In this document: piece by piece, positions 1-7,789 of the stretch | Position numbering within the stretch: the first letter of the stretch is position 1 | How the letters are laid out: every line of letters begins with the position of its first letter | Assembly (NCBI GenBank): GCA_027315385.1 | Contig: DAHUYD010000032.1 | Coordinates: 1-38,697 of the forward strand | DNA: 38,697 nucleotides | Source: Acidobacterium sp. | GTDB lineage: Bacteria; Acidobacteriota; Terriglobia; Terriglobales; Acidobacteriaceae | Reading direction: 5' to 3' | Made by a program: the position numbers and the translations under genes | Notes under the pieces: generated by a model | Told to the model about the DNA's origin: nothing | The model's database searches: none | Seen by the model: the letters and a program-made list of their open reading frames with translations, nothing else

Positions 1-64
1 GGAAGAGTTAGCGTTCTACAACTACGGTTAAGCCTATGGAATCAGGGGGGTTGGGAGTGGCCAT

Positions 65-1351
65 TCAAGCGGACGCCTTCGGCACGTCGGACGCTCGTGG
101 CTGGGCGGGCTCGCCGGGAGTTGTTTGGGCGGCTCGCCAGACACGGGAGATGCAGCGCAAAACGGCTCGGGCAGGGATCCTGCCGTCGTCGTCCGCGAAG
201 ACGATTTCACCGGTGCGTTTACTCAGAGGGCGGTAATACCAGCGCGCGAAGAGGCAGAGAAAATCGGCGAGCTCGGCGGAAGACGGTCGGCGCGCAGCGT
301 GACCTTTGGCGGGCGGAGTCAGCTCAGCGAGCGCGCGGTCCAGGCGTTGCTCCAATTCATCGCGGGAGGCCAGAGTTACCGCGGGAGCGTCGAGGGGAAC
401 GGCTTCGAAGACCGGAACGGGCTGGGCGAAGAGCGAGGTGGAACCGGCGGTTTCGTTGGGGTGCCTCATGCCGGCGACTGAATAGAGAACGGGGCTGCAA
501 AGTGCTCCTTTCGCGAGTCGGAATAGCGCGACGTGGTCGGGATCGTGGGCGGGCTGAATGATGACCGCATCGAGATGCGCGAGCGGGCGCACGGTTTCCG
601 GGAGGTCGGCGGCAACGACCTCGGCGCGGGCGAGATGCGCGTGCAGATCGGCGGCCTTCTCGAATTCGAGCAGGGCCGAGGCGGATTCGCGTTCCTGGCG
701 GAGGGAGTCGACCAGGCTCGCGCCGCGGGTGCGCAGAAAGGCGCGTACGGATGCCGATTCTTCGGAGTAGCGACGGTCGGTGCAGCCCTGGAAGCAGGGG
801 GCCAGGCACTTCTTCATCTCGGAGTAGACGCAGCCTGGGAAGGCAGGATCGGGGTGAAGATCCTCGTGGCAGCGGCGGAGTTTGAAGAGATTGAGCATGT
901 CGTCGAGGAACTTTTCCGCAACCGCACGCGAGGGGAACGGGCCGTAGAGGTCGTCGAGCGCGGATTTGGTGATGTGGTGCGTGACGTAGACGCGCGGCCA
1001 AGCGTTCTCGAAGGTCATGCGCAGCAGGAAGGGCGCGCGCAGGTGGAGGCGCTTGCGGGTGCGCTCGCCGAAAAAATGGCGCGTGACCAGATAGAGGCGG
1101 AGCAGCGATTCGAAATTCGATCCTGTGATGGCGAACTCGATGCGAGCGACGCTTCCGGCGAGTTGAAGGCGCTTGCCCTGGTCGGCCCGGGGATCGAGGA
1201 GGCGGCGCAGGCGCCGGCGCAGGTTCGGCGTGCGGCTGACGTAAGGCTCAGCGTTTGGATCGGTGCCGGAGAGGGCGAACACGGCGGCGGAGGAGGGAAT
1301 TTGATCCCACGCGGGATGGGCGGCATCGAACGGGATGGAATGGGGCAACAT
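65..1351 (-). CDS. UvrC-like protein with degenerate GIY-YIG domain
   Basis: 428 residues, related to the N-terminal half of excinuclease subunit UvrC, which nicks damaged DNA with UvrA and UvrB. Residues about 20-130 align with the GIY-YIG nuclease domain: the PYVSRTPNLRRRLRRLL stretch (36-52) matches the 'YVGKARNLRRRL' region. The GIY triad reads AVF, and the usual catalytic Glu in 'LLLEN' is missing at SLLRLYL (82-88). Cys161, Cys174, Cys182 and Cys186 have close to the spacing of UvrC's iron-sulfur cluster ligands. A UVR-type helix for UvrB contact covers about 213-244. Full UvrC is about 600 residues; the RNase H-like nuclease and helix-hairpin-helix regions are absent. It is last in a minus-strand run after tldD and pmbA, 42 bases past pmbA. 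Family membership is fairly sure; nuclease activity is doubtful and the role is unknown. Confidence 0.72.
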   Translation of the reverse strand: MLPHSIPFDAAHPAWDQIPSSAAVFALSGTDPNAEPYVSRTPNLRRRLRRLLDPRADQGKRLQLAGSVARIEFAITGSNFESLLRLYLVTRHFFGERTRKRLHLRAPFLLRMTFENAWPRVYVTHHITKSALDDLYGPFPSRAVAEKFLDDMLNLFKLRRCHEDLHPDPAFPGCVYSEMKKCLAPCFQGCTDRRYSEESASVRAFLRTRGASLVDSLRQERESASALLEFEKAADLHAHLARAEVVAADLPETVRPLAHLDAVIIQPAHDPDHVALFRLAKGALCSPVLYSVAGMRHPNETAGSTSLFAQPVPVFEAVPLDAPAVTLASRDELEQRLDRALAELTPPAKGHAARRPSSAELADFLCLFARWYYRPLSKRTGEIVFADDDGRIPARAVLRCISRVWRAAQTTPGEPAQPRASDVPKASA

Positions 1352-1393
1352 TTGCTGTTCCCGCAGGCTTCAGGTTCTGATCTTAACTGGAAG

Positions 1394-2767
1394 CTACTCG
1401 CCGGCGACGGTCATACCGTCGATGCGCAGCGTGGGCGCGGCGGTAGCGGAGCGAAATTTGAGATCGCTGCCGATGGCGGAGATGTTGCGCAGCATGTCTT
1501 TCAGGTTGCCGGCGATGGTGATCTCCTGGACGGGGAAGGCGAATTCGCCGTTCTCGATCCAGAGGCCGGCGGCGCCGCGCGAGTAGTCGCCGGTGACGAG
1601 GTTGACGCCCTGACCCATGAGGCGCGTGACGTATAGGCCGCGATCGACACCGTGGAGAATCTCTTCGGCCGATGGCGCGCCGGCTTCGAGGAAAAGATTG
1701 CCGGAATCGAGAAAGGGATTACCGGCGAGGCCACGTCCGGCGTTGGCGGTGCTTTTCATGCCCAGTTTGCGCGCGGCGTAGGTGTTGAGGATGTAACTGC
1801 GCAAGACGCCATGCTCGACGATGACGGTGCGTCGGCTGGGCAGCCCTTCGGCGTCGAAGGGCGACGTGCCGAAGCCGCCGGGGATTGTGCCGTCGTCAAT
1901 GACGGTAACCGAAGGTGCGGCGACGGTTTCGCCGAGCTTGCCGGCGAAGATGGAGGCGCCGCGGTATATGGCGTCTCCGGCGGCCGCGTCGAAGATGGCA
2001 CCGACGATCCCGCGGGCGACTTCGGGGGCAAAGACGATGGGCGCTTGCTGGGTTGCGACGCGGCGCGCGCCGAGCAGACGCAGCGTGCGGCGGGCGGCTT
2101 CCTGGCCGACGGATTCGGGGGACTCCAGATCGCGAAAGGCCCGGGCCTGCGACCACCAGTAATCGCGCTGCATCTCGCCGCTCACGTCCCTGGCGATGGG
2201 GCTGGCAGCGATGGAGCAGTACGAGGAGCGGTACTCGCCGAGAAAGCCGCGAGAATTAGCGAAGATGCGGCGGCCAGTGGCGGCGTCGAAGCCGGCTCCA
2301 TCACTGTTGACGAGGCGGGGATCCGCGGCCATGGCGGCAGCTTCAGCGCGGCGCGCCCAGGCGATGCGCTCCTCGGTGGGCAGGGAGTAGACGTCGTCAT
2401 GACAGAGGCGGAGATCGCCGGAGATCTGGCCAAATTCGCCGGGCTCGGCGAGGCCAGCAAAGGGATCGACGGAGGCGATGTGCGCGAGGGCGATCGCGCC
2501 ACGGATCAGGCGCTCGATTCCATCGGGCGCAAGGTCGCTGGAGGAGGTGCTGGCCACGCGATAGCCGTTGTCGGCGCGGAGCAGAACGCGGAGGCCGACG
2601 CCGCGCGAGCCGGACTGCTTGAGGGTTTCGACTTCGCCGAGGCGGACGGAGGTGGAGAACTCGTCGCCTTCGCGGATGGTCACTTCGGCATCGGAGGCGC
2701 CGGCTTGAAGGGACTGGGCGACGAGGCCGGAGGCAAGATCCCGCAAGTCGATAGAGGTTTCTGCCAT
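1394..2767 (-). CDS. pmbA: PmbA/TldE metalloprotease-family subunit
   Basis: 457 residues and colinear with TldE/PmbA, the partner of TldD. In Escherichia coli the TldD-TldE heterodimer degrades unfolded peptides, matures microcin B17 and acts on the antitoxin CcdA; TldE itself lacks the zinc motif. The C-terminal block with MGQGVNLVTGDYSRGAAGLW is the family signature, and no HExxxH motif is present, as expected for TldE. A GTG start at 2776 is also possible; ATG 2767 was chosen because it begins the conserved part, but neither start has a strong ribosome binding site. It lies 61 bases after tldD on the same strand, so the two are probably co-transcribed. Cytoplasmic. Confidence 0.9.
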   Translation of the reverse strand: MAETSIDLRDLASGLVAQSLQAGASDAEVTIREGDEFSTSVRLGEVETLKQSGSRGVGLRVLLRADNGYRVASTSSSDLAPDGIERLIRGAIALAHIASVDPFAGLAEPGEFGQISGDLRLCHDDVYSLPTEERIAWARRAEAAAMAADPRLVNSDGAGFDAATGRRIFANSRGFLGEYRSSYCSIAASPIARDVSGEMQRDYWWSQARAFRDLESPESVGQEAARRTLRLLGARRVATQQAPIVFAPEVARGIVGAIFDAAAGDAIYRGASIFAGKLGETVAAPSVTVIDDGTIPGGFGTSPFDAEGLPSRRTVIVEHGVLRSYILNTYAARKLGMKSTANAGRGLAGNPFLDSGNLFLEAGAPSAEEILHGVDRGLYVTRLMGQGVNLVTGDYSRGAAGLWIENGEFAFPVQEITIAGNLKDMLRNISAIGSDLKFRSATAAPTLRIDGMTVAGE

Positions 2768-2828
2768 GGTGGCCACGTCTTCGTTACGGCTCCTGATTGA
2801 AATGCGAGCATCGCGGCTCGGCGAGCTC

Positions 2829-4253
2829 CTAGCGCGTGCCGCCTACGGTCATGCGGTCGAGCTTGACGGTGGGCATGCCGACGGCTACGGGGACGCTCTG
2901 GCCTTCTTTGCCGCAGGTGCCGATGCCCTCGTCGAGGGCGAGGTCGTTGCCCACCATAGAAACGTGCTTGAGCGCCTCGGGACCGTTGCCGATGAGGGTG
3001 GCATCGCGCACCGGAGCTGTGACTTTGCCGTCCTCGATGAGATAGGCCTCGGATGCGGAGAAGACGAATTTACCGCTGGTGATGTCGACGGAGCCGCCGC
3101 CGAAGTTGACGGCGTAGAGGCCGCGCTTCACGCTGCGCAGGATGTCCTCGGGCGAGTCTTCGCCGGGGAGCATGTAGGTGTTGGTCATGCGCGGCATGGG
3201 AATCTGCTGATAGCTTTCGCGCCGGCCGTTGCCGGTGGAAGGGATGCCCATGAGGCGTGCGGAGAGCTTGTCGCTGAGGTAGCCCTTGAGGATACCGCCT
3301 TCGATGAGTATGGTCTCCTGCGTAGAGGAGCCTTCGTCATCCACGTTGAGCGAACCACGACGCAGAGCCATGCGGCCATTGTCGACTACAGTGACTTTGG
3401 AACTGGCGACCTGGCGGCCGATGAGGCCGGCAAAGGCGGAGGTTTTCTTGCGGTTGAAATCGGCTTCCAAGCCATGGCCGACGGCTTCGTGGAGCAGGAC
3501 GCCAGGCCATCCGGGGCCGAGGACGACTTCCATTTCGCCTGCGGGAGCGGGGACGGCGGCGAGCTGGAGGATCGCGGTGCGGGCGGCTTCCGCGGCAAAG
3601 AACTCAGGGCCTTTGGCGCCGGTGAAATAGCCGATCTCGACGCGGCCGCCGCCGCCGGAGCTGCCGCGCGCGATGCGGTCGCCGTCTTTGGCAACGACGA
3701 AGACGCTCATGCGGGCAAGGGGCTGGGCATCGCTGGCGAAGGTGCCGTCGGAGGCGGCAATGAGGATGCGGCGCAGCTCGTCGGCGTAGCTGCTCCGGAC
3801 CTGGGTGACGCGCTGATCGTAGCGGCGGGCGGCATGATCGGCGCGGGTGATGAGGTCCAGCCTTGCGGAGAGATCGGTGTCGAGGTCGGCGGCCGGCGCG
3901 GGGTAGAGGCTGGGAGAACTAGTCTCAGTGAATGCGTGGACAGGCTGCTGTGCAGGGCCACTGGCAATGAGAGCCGCGGTGCGCGCGGCGCGGAGAAGAC
4001 GGTCGGCGCTGAGGTCGTCGGTATAGGCATAACCGGTGCGTTCGCCGCTGACGACGCGGATACCGCATCCGGCGCTGACGCCCTGGCTGGCTGATTTGAC
4101 GATAGATTCGTCGAGGCCGAGGGAAGTGGAGGCGACGGACTCGAAGTAGAGGTCGGAGTAGTCGCCGCCCGCGGAAAGAGCCTCGCCGAGGCATCGCTCC
4201 AGGAGGCGCTCTGTAATGCCAAATTTTTCAAAGAAATACCGCTTATGATCCAC
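2829..4253 (-). CDS. tldD: TldD zinc metallopeptidase subunit
   Basis: 474 residues, full length for TldD. HEAVGH at 255-260 is the zinc-binding HExxxH motif, followed by GLEAD as in other TldD proteins. Near the C terminus, GTCGKEGQSVPVAVGMP (about 448-464) is the second hallmark block, whose Cys is generally conserved as a metal ligand. With PmbA it should form the cytosolic TldD-TldE peptidase, which trims small or unfolded peptides. First gene of the tldD-pmbA-uvrC-like run. Its upstream region (4254-4347) is shared with a divergent gene for a small basic secreted protein. Confidence 0.95.
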   Translation of the reverse strand: MDHKRYFFEKFGITERLLERCLGEALSAGGDYSDLYFESVASTSLGLDESIVKSASQGVSAGCGIRVVSGERTGYAYTDDLSADRLLRAARTAALIASGPAQQPVHAFTETSSPSLYPAPAADLDTDLSARLDLITRADHAARRYDQRVTQVRSSYADELRRILIAASDGTFASDAQPLARMSVFVVAKDGDRIARGSSGGGGRVEIGYFTGAKGPEFFAAEAARTAILQLAAVPAPAGEMEVVLGPGWPGVLLHEAVGHGLEADFNRKKTSAFAGLIGRQVASSKVTVVDNGRMALRRGSLNVDDEGSSTQETILIEGGILKGYLSDKLSARLMGIPSTGNGRRESYQQIPMPRMTNTYMLPGEDSPEDILRSVKRGLYAVNFGGGSVDITSGKFVFSASEAYLIEDGKVTAPVRDATLIGNGPEALKHVSMVGNDLALDEGIGTCGKEGQSVPVAVGMPTVKLDRMTVGGTR

Positions 4254-4347
4254 GCAACTCTCCTGGCTGAGGTGACCCCGAAGTGTTAGATGACGCTCAC
4301 CAGAATTCTAGATCGTTGAGGCGGAAAGTGTGGCAGTATCGGGGTGG

Positions 4348-4602
4348 ATGAGACGGATCCTCCTGTTGCTGACGATTTTGCTGCTGGCCGCTCCGGTATT
4401 TGGCGGGAGGAGGCCGAAGCATCATCCGCATCCGGCGGTCCGGCACTCGAAGAACCGGCAGTACGCAAAAAAGCGGCTGAAGAATACGCATTTTCAGCAG
4501 ACGCGCGTGCGCAGGCAGCGCCATAAACTGGCGGAGAGTCACCCGAAGAACCCGAATTTGCCAAAACAGCGGAAGCCGAAGCGCAGCAAGAAGAAGGGCT
4601 GA
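4348..4602 (+). CDS. Small, very basic secreted protein, unknown function
   Basis: 84 residues. The first 19 form a textbook signal peptide (MRRILLLLTILLLAAPVFG), so export through Sec is expected. The mature part of about 65 residues is rich in Lys, Arg and His (GRRPKHHPHP, then QRKPKRSKKKG at the end) with almost no acidic residues and no Cys. The frame also opens at GTG 4330; ATG 4348 was preferred because it puts the charged n-region directly before the hydrophobic core. It is divergent from tldD, about 95 bases away. No family recognised. It could be a nucleic-acid- or envelope-binding peptide, or a peptidase substrate; this is inference only. Confidence 0.6.
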   Translation: MRRILLLLTILLLAAPVFGGRRPKHHPHPAVRHSKNRQYAKKRLKNTHFQQTRVRRQRHKLAESHPKNPNLPKQRKPKRSKKKG

Positions 4603-4804
4603 GACGAACCTCAGTCATGCATCTCGTCTGCGGCGAGCGCTGACAGACGCCTGATACCTTTGGTCAGGCATGGCGCGAATTATACGGCCATCTGGCGCTG
4701 TCGAGTCTCATCCCAGGCGGATTGTCCATCGTAGGGAGACTGCTCGGCGGTCCATGTTCGCTCAGGCCTTGACCGGGGATGGCGGTTTGGGTATCCCTTA
4801 AGAC

Positions 4805-5350
4805 ATGAGCGCATCCGCGAATTCAGAGATTGATCTGCGCTATCCGATCGGCAAGTTCCGCTGGGCGGAAGCGAACCTGACCGACCATGCAGCGGCAATC
4901 GCCACAATCGCCGCGCTGCCGGAGAATCTGGGGACGGCCGTAGAAGGCCTAAGCGCATCGCAGCTCGACACGCCGTACCGCGAGGGTGGCTGGACGGTGC
5001 GGCAACTGGTGCATCACGTGGCGGACAGCCACATGAACGCGGTGATCCGGGTGCGGCTGGCGCTGACGGAAGAGTGGCCGACGATCAGGCCTTACGACGA
5101 GAAGCTGTGGGCGCAGCTTGCCGACGCGAGCACCGCGCCGGTGGAGATTTCGCTGAACCTGCTGACGGCGCTGCATGGACGGTGGGTGCTGCTGCTGCGC
5201 TCGCTGACAGAAGATCAGTGGCAGCGAGGCTACACGCATCCTGAAAGCGGCGGTCGCCAGACGGTGGCCGAGGCGACCGCGCTGTATGCGTGGCACTCGC
5301 GCCACCACGTGGCGCACATCGCCGAGTTACGAAAGCGTAGCGTCTGGTAG
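4805..5350 (+). CDS. DinB/YfiT-family putative metal-dependent transferase or hydrolase
   Basis: 181 residues, matching the YfiT/BstA branch of the DinB four-helix-bundle superfamily, whose known members include thiol S-transferases. The metal-site signatures are visible: WTVRQLVHHVADSHMNA at 63-79 with His70/His71, and WHSRHHVAHI at 163-172 with His164 and His168. Length is normal for the family (about 175). Cytosolic. No strong Shine-Dalgarno sequence precedes ATG 4805; the 202 bases upstream hold no gene. The substrate cannot be told from sequence. Acidobacteriota are not known for bacillithiol, so bacillithiol transfer should not be assumed. Confidence 0.85.
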   Translation: MSASANSEIDLRYPIGKFRWAEANLTDHAAAIATIAALPENLGTAVEGLSASQLDTPYREGGWTVRQLVHHVADSHMNAVIRVRLALTEEWPTIRPYDEKLWAQLADASTAPVEISLNLLTALHGRWVLLLRSLTEDQWQRGYTHPESGGRQTVAEATALYAWHSRHHVAHIAELRKRSVW

Positions 5351-5396
5351 GGTTTTTATTGCTCCTGGACGGGGCGGGCGCGGAAGATCGAGGCAG

Positions 5397-6956
5397 ATGC
5401 CCCCGGTTTCAGGATCTGCGGAGCCCGCCGCGCTGGCGCGCGCGCTGGAGGAATTCTTCGCCGCGTGGCCGGGCGCAGCTGTTTTTGAGGATGGACGGCT
5501 GCTGTTCGATCTGCGGCTGGCACGCTGTTCAGTGACAGCCGAGCATGGGCGGTGCCTGCTGCATCTTTGGTCGGACGAGCGGAACATAGTGCGCACCGTG
5601 ACGGCGATTGTGCGGAGGCGGGAGACGCTGCGCCTGGAAACTCGCCGGTTTGGGCAGAGCCAACCACAGACGCTGACGATACAGCCCGATCAAGGCTGCC
5701 GGACGCCGACCGCTCGGGATACGGCGCGAAGGAAATATCAGCGAGGGCTGGAGCGGGCGTTGGCCGCGGGGTTCCCGGAGTGGAACGTGCAGGGCTTCCG
5801 TTCGGCGATGGACCTTGAGAACAGCTTTGGGCCGGCGTATGCACGCGGCATGCTGGTGCGGGGGCTGTCGGCGTGGGCTGTGCTTGGTGTTGGGCCAGAA
5901 GAGCCATCCGCGACCATCGAAGGCGCGCTGACGCTGGGAATTTTGTGGCTGGCGCATTGCCGGGAGCATGGCGCTGGGCGGAGGGTGTTCCAGGGGCTGC
6001 GGCTGGTATTGCCGCGCGGGTGCGCGGCCGTGGCGCGGAGCCGCATGAGCTGGCTGGACGGCGCCGCGGCGCAGTGGGAGCTGTATGAGCTGGATCCCGC
6101 AAGTGGAGATCTGGCGGGCTGCTCGGTTCAGGACACGGGAAATGTTGCGATCGATCTGGCCCATGCGTTCGATCCGCGGGCGGCGCTGGAGCGATGCGGC
6201 GTGGGCGTGGAGCAACTGCGGGCGATGCTGCCAGTGGAACTGCTGGCGGCGACAGAAATTCGGCCGCGCAGCGCGGCGGAGGTTTCATTTGCGCTGCATG
6301 GGCTGGAATATGCGCGGGTGAGGCACGGATTGGCGGCAGGATCGTTCGCACGGCGGGATGAGATTGTTTTTGGAGCGGGGCCGAGCGAGACGGTGCTGGA
6401 CGGGACAAGCGAAGAGCGGTTTCTCGACCTGGTCGATGGGCTGTTTTGCGGGCGCAGCACAGAAGGATCGGCAAGCGATCCGTTGTACCGGTTACAGCCG
6501 GAGCGGTGGCTGGAATCCAGGCTGCGGCAGGACTTGTCAGTGCTCGATCCGGCACTCGGCGGAGGGCCAGTGTACTCGCAGGTTCCGGCTTTCGCGTCGG
6601 GGAGCCGGACGCTGCTGGATCTGCTGACGGTCACGCGCCACGGCCGGTTGACGGTGCTGGAACTGAAGGCGGACGACGATCTGCACCTGCCGCTGCAGGC
6701 ACTGGACTACTGGGCGCGGGTGCGGCAACTGCATCGGTCAGGAGACCTGGCGCGGCAGGGGTATTTCGCCGGCATCGAGGTGGGGAGCGACGACCCAGTG
6801 CTGTTGCTGGTGGCGCCCGCGCTGCATATTCATCCCGCGAATGAAACGGTGCTGCGGCATTTTGCGCCCGCGGTGCCGTGGGAACTGATCGCGCTGGACG
6901 AGCGCTGGCGCGAGCAGTGCCGTGCGATCATGCGCAAACGTGCGGCGATCCGGTAG
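5397..6956 (+). CDS. Unknown protein with C-terminal PD-(D/E)XK-like nuclease domain
   Basis: 519 residues from ATG 5397, which has GAGG just upstream; the frame stays open back to 5286 inside the DinB gene, but that stretch looks non-coding. Residues 1-350 resemble nothing I recognise. Residues about 370-440 read like the PD-(D/E)XK nuclease core: Glu373 in WLESRL, Asp408 in TLLDLL, Glu422-Leu-Lys424 in LTVLELKAD, then Gln434 followed by LDYW, as in nucleases where Gln and Tyr follow the ExK strand. It sits 46 bases after the DinB gene and 17 bases before the CPBP protease gene, so the three may be co-transcribed. No signal peptide; probably cytosolic. The nuclease call is pattern-based. Confidence 0.6.
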   Translation: MPPVSGSAEPAALARALEEFFAAWPGAAVFEDGRLLFDLRLARCSVTAEHGRCLLHLWSDERNIVRTVTAIVRRRETLRLETRRFGQSQPQTLTIQPDQGCRTPTARDTARRKYQRGLERALAAGFPEWNVQGFRSAMDLENSFGPAYARGMLVRGLSAWAVLGVGPEEPSATIEGALTLGILWLAHCREHGAGRRVFQGLRLVLPRGCAAVARSRMSWLDGAAAQWELYELDPASGDLAGCSVQDTGNVAIDLAHAFDPRAALERCGVGVEQLRAMLPVELLAATEIRPRSAAEVSFALHGLEYARVRHGLAAGSFARRDEIVFGAGPSETVLDGTSEERFLDLVDGLFCGRSTEGSASDPLYRLQPERWLESRLRQDLSVLDPALGGGPVYSQVPAFASGSRTLLDLLTVTRHGRLTVLELKADDDLHLPLQALDYWARVRQLHRSGDLARQGYFAGIEVGSDDPVLLLVAPALHIHPANETVLRHFAPAVPWELIALDERWREQCRAIMRKRAAIR

Positions 6957-6973
6957 GATGACGGTATTTCCCT

Positions 6974-7732
6974 ATGCCGATTTCCGCTGTTCTCCTTGCA
7001 CTCTGCCTCGGGACGCTCGTCTGGCTTGTCCGGAATGACCGCAGAGATTATCGCGCCTTTAAGCTGCTGACTGAAACGGGAGACCGGCAGAAGCGGTACC
7101 GGGCATGGCTGACTCAGTCCGTTCTGCTGATTACCTGTACCGCGGTGGCGGCGCTGGCCATTCTGGGCCGGTTACGGGCGCTGGCGATTCTGCCGGGGGA
7201 GTTTCGGCCGCTCCGCGATGCGCTGCACGCGAGCGGCGCTTCGACCGGGGTTTTCACCAGGGGGCTGATTGCAGGGGGGCTCGGCGCTGTGGCCGGAGGG
7301 ATCCTCCTGGGATTTTTCGCGGGGCGTTTCTTTCGCAGGAAGACCAAGCCTGTCTACGCCGGCGACGTCGCGGCTCTGATGCCGCGCAATACTGCGGAAA
7401 CCGTCTGGGCGGCGCTTCTGTCGGTGAATGCCGGAATCGGAGAGGAGATTTACTTTCGGCTTTTGCTGCCGCTCCTGCTGGTGACACTCTGTCATCAGGC
7501 CCTGGCGGCGTTTGCGATCGCCTGCCTCATCTTTGGCGCGGTGCACCTGTACCAGGGAGCCGCCGGGATATTCGCCACCACGGTGATCGGCGGCTTCATG
7601 GCCGGCCTGTATCTGCTGAGTGGCAACCTCTGGGTTCCGATGGCAGCGCATGCGCTGCTGGATCTGGTGGGGCTGGTGATCCGGCCGACATTGCAGCGGA
7701 TGACGGGGCGGCGCAGGGCCGCCGAGGCATAA
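6974..7732 (+). CDS. CPBP-family intramembrane metalloprotease
   Basis: 252 residues, with about six to eight hydrophobic segments. The three CPBP (Rce1/Abi) motifs are present: EExxxR as Glu157-Glu158...Arg162 in GEEIYFRLLL, FxxxH as FGAVHLYQ with His191, and the third motif as AAHALLD with His226 and Asp230. Members are membrane glutamic or metal-dependent proteases, some of which process bacteriocins or prenylated proteins. Starts 17 bases after the preceding gene. A strong hairpin lies just downstream, between it and the convergent HtrA gene. Substrate unknown. Confidence 0.85.
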   Translation: MPISAVLLALCLGTLVWLVRNDRRDYRAFKLLTETGDRQKRYRAWLTQSVLLITCTAVAALAILGRLRALAILPGEFRPLRDALHASGASTGVFTRGLIAGGLGAVAGGILLGFFAGRFFRRKTKPVYAGDVAALMPRNTAETVWAALLSVNAGIGEEIYFRLLLPLLLVTLCHQALAAFAIACLIFGAVHLYQGAAGIFATTVIGGFMAGLYLLSGNLWVPMAAHALLDLVGLVIRPTLQRMTGRRRAAEA

Positions 7733-7745
7733 TCCACAAAGGAAG

Positions 7746-7775
7746 AGCGGGACGCGGAAGAATCCGCGCCCCGCT
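7746..7775. terminator. Hairpin between convergent genes, probable bidirectional terminator
   Basis: AGCGGG-A-CGCGGA, loop AGAA, then TCCGCG-C-CCCGCT: a 13-position stem with one A-C mismatch and a four-base loop. It fills the 57-base gap between the CPBP gene (plus) and the HtrA gene (minus). On the minus strand it is followed by a moderately T-rich stretch (CTTCCTTTG); on the plus strand no T-run follows. Confidence 0.6.
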
Positions 7776-7789
7776 GTGCGTACCCTGGC

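Noticed and set aside
533-1636. Long open frame (367 codons) on the plus strand across the UvrC-like and pmbA genes
   Set aside because: It is antisense to two recognisable genes; GC-rich DNA readily leaves such shadow frames open, and its translation resembles nothing.
4659-4686. Promoter-like TTTGGT ... TATACG before the DinB-type gene
   Set aside because: Spacing between the hexamers is too short or the -35 match too poor; it lies more than 100 bases before the start codon.
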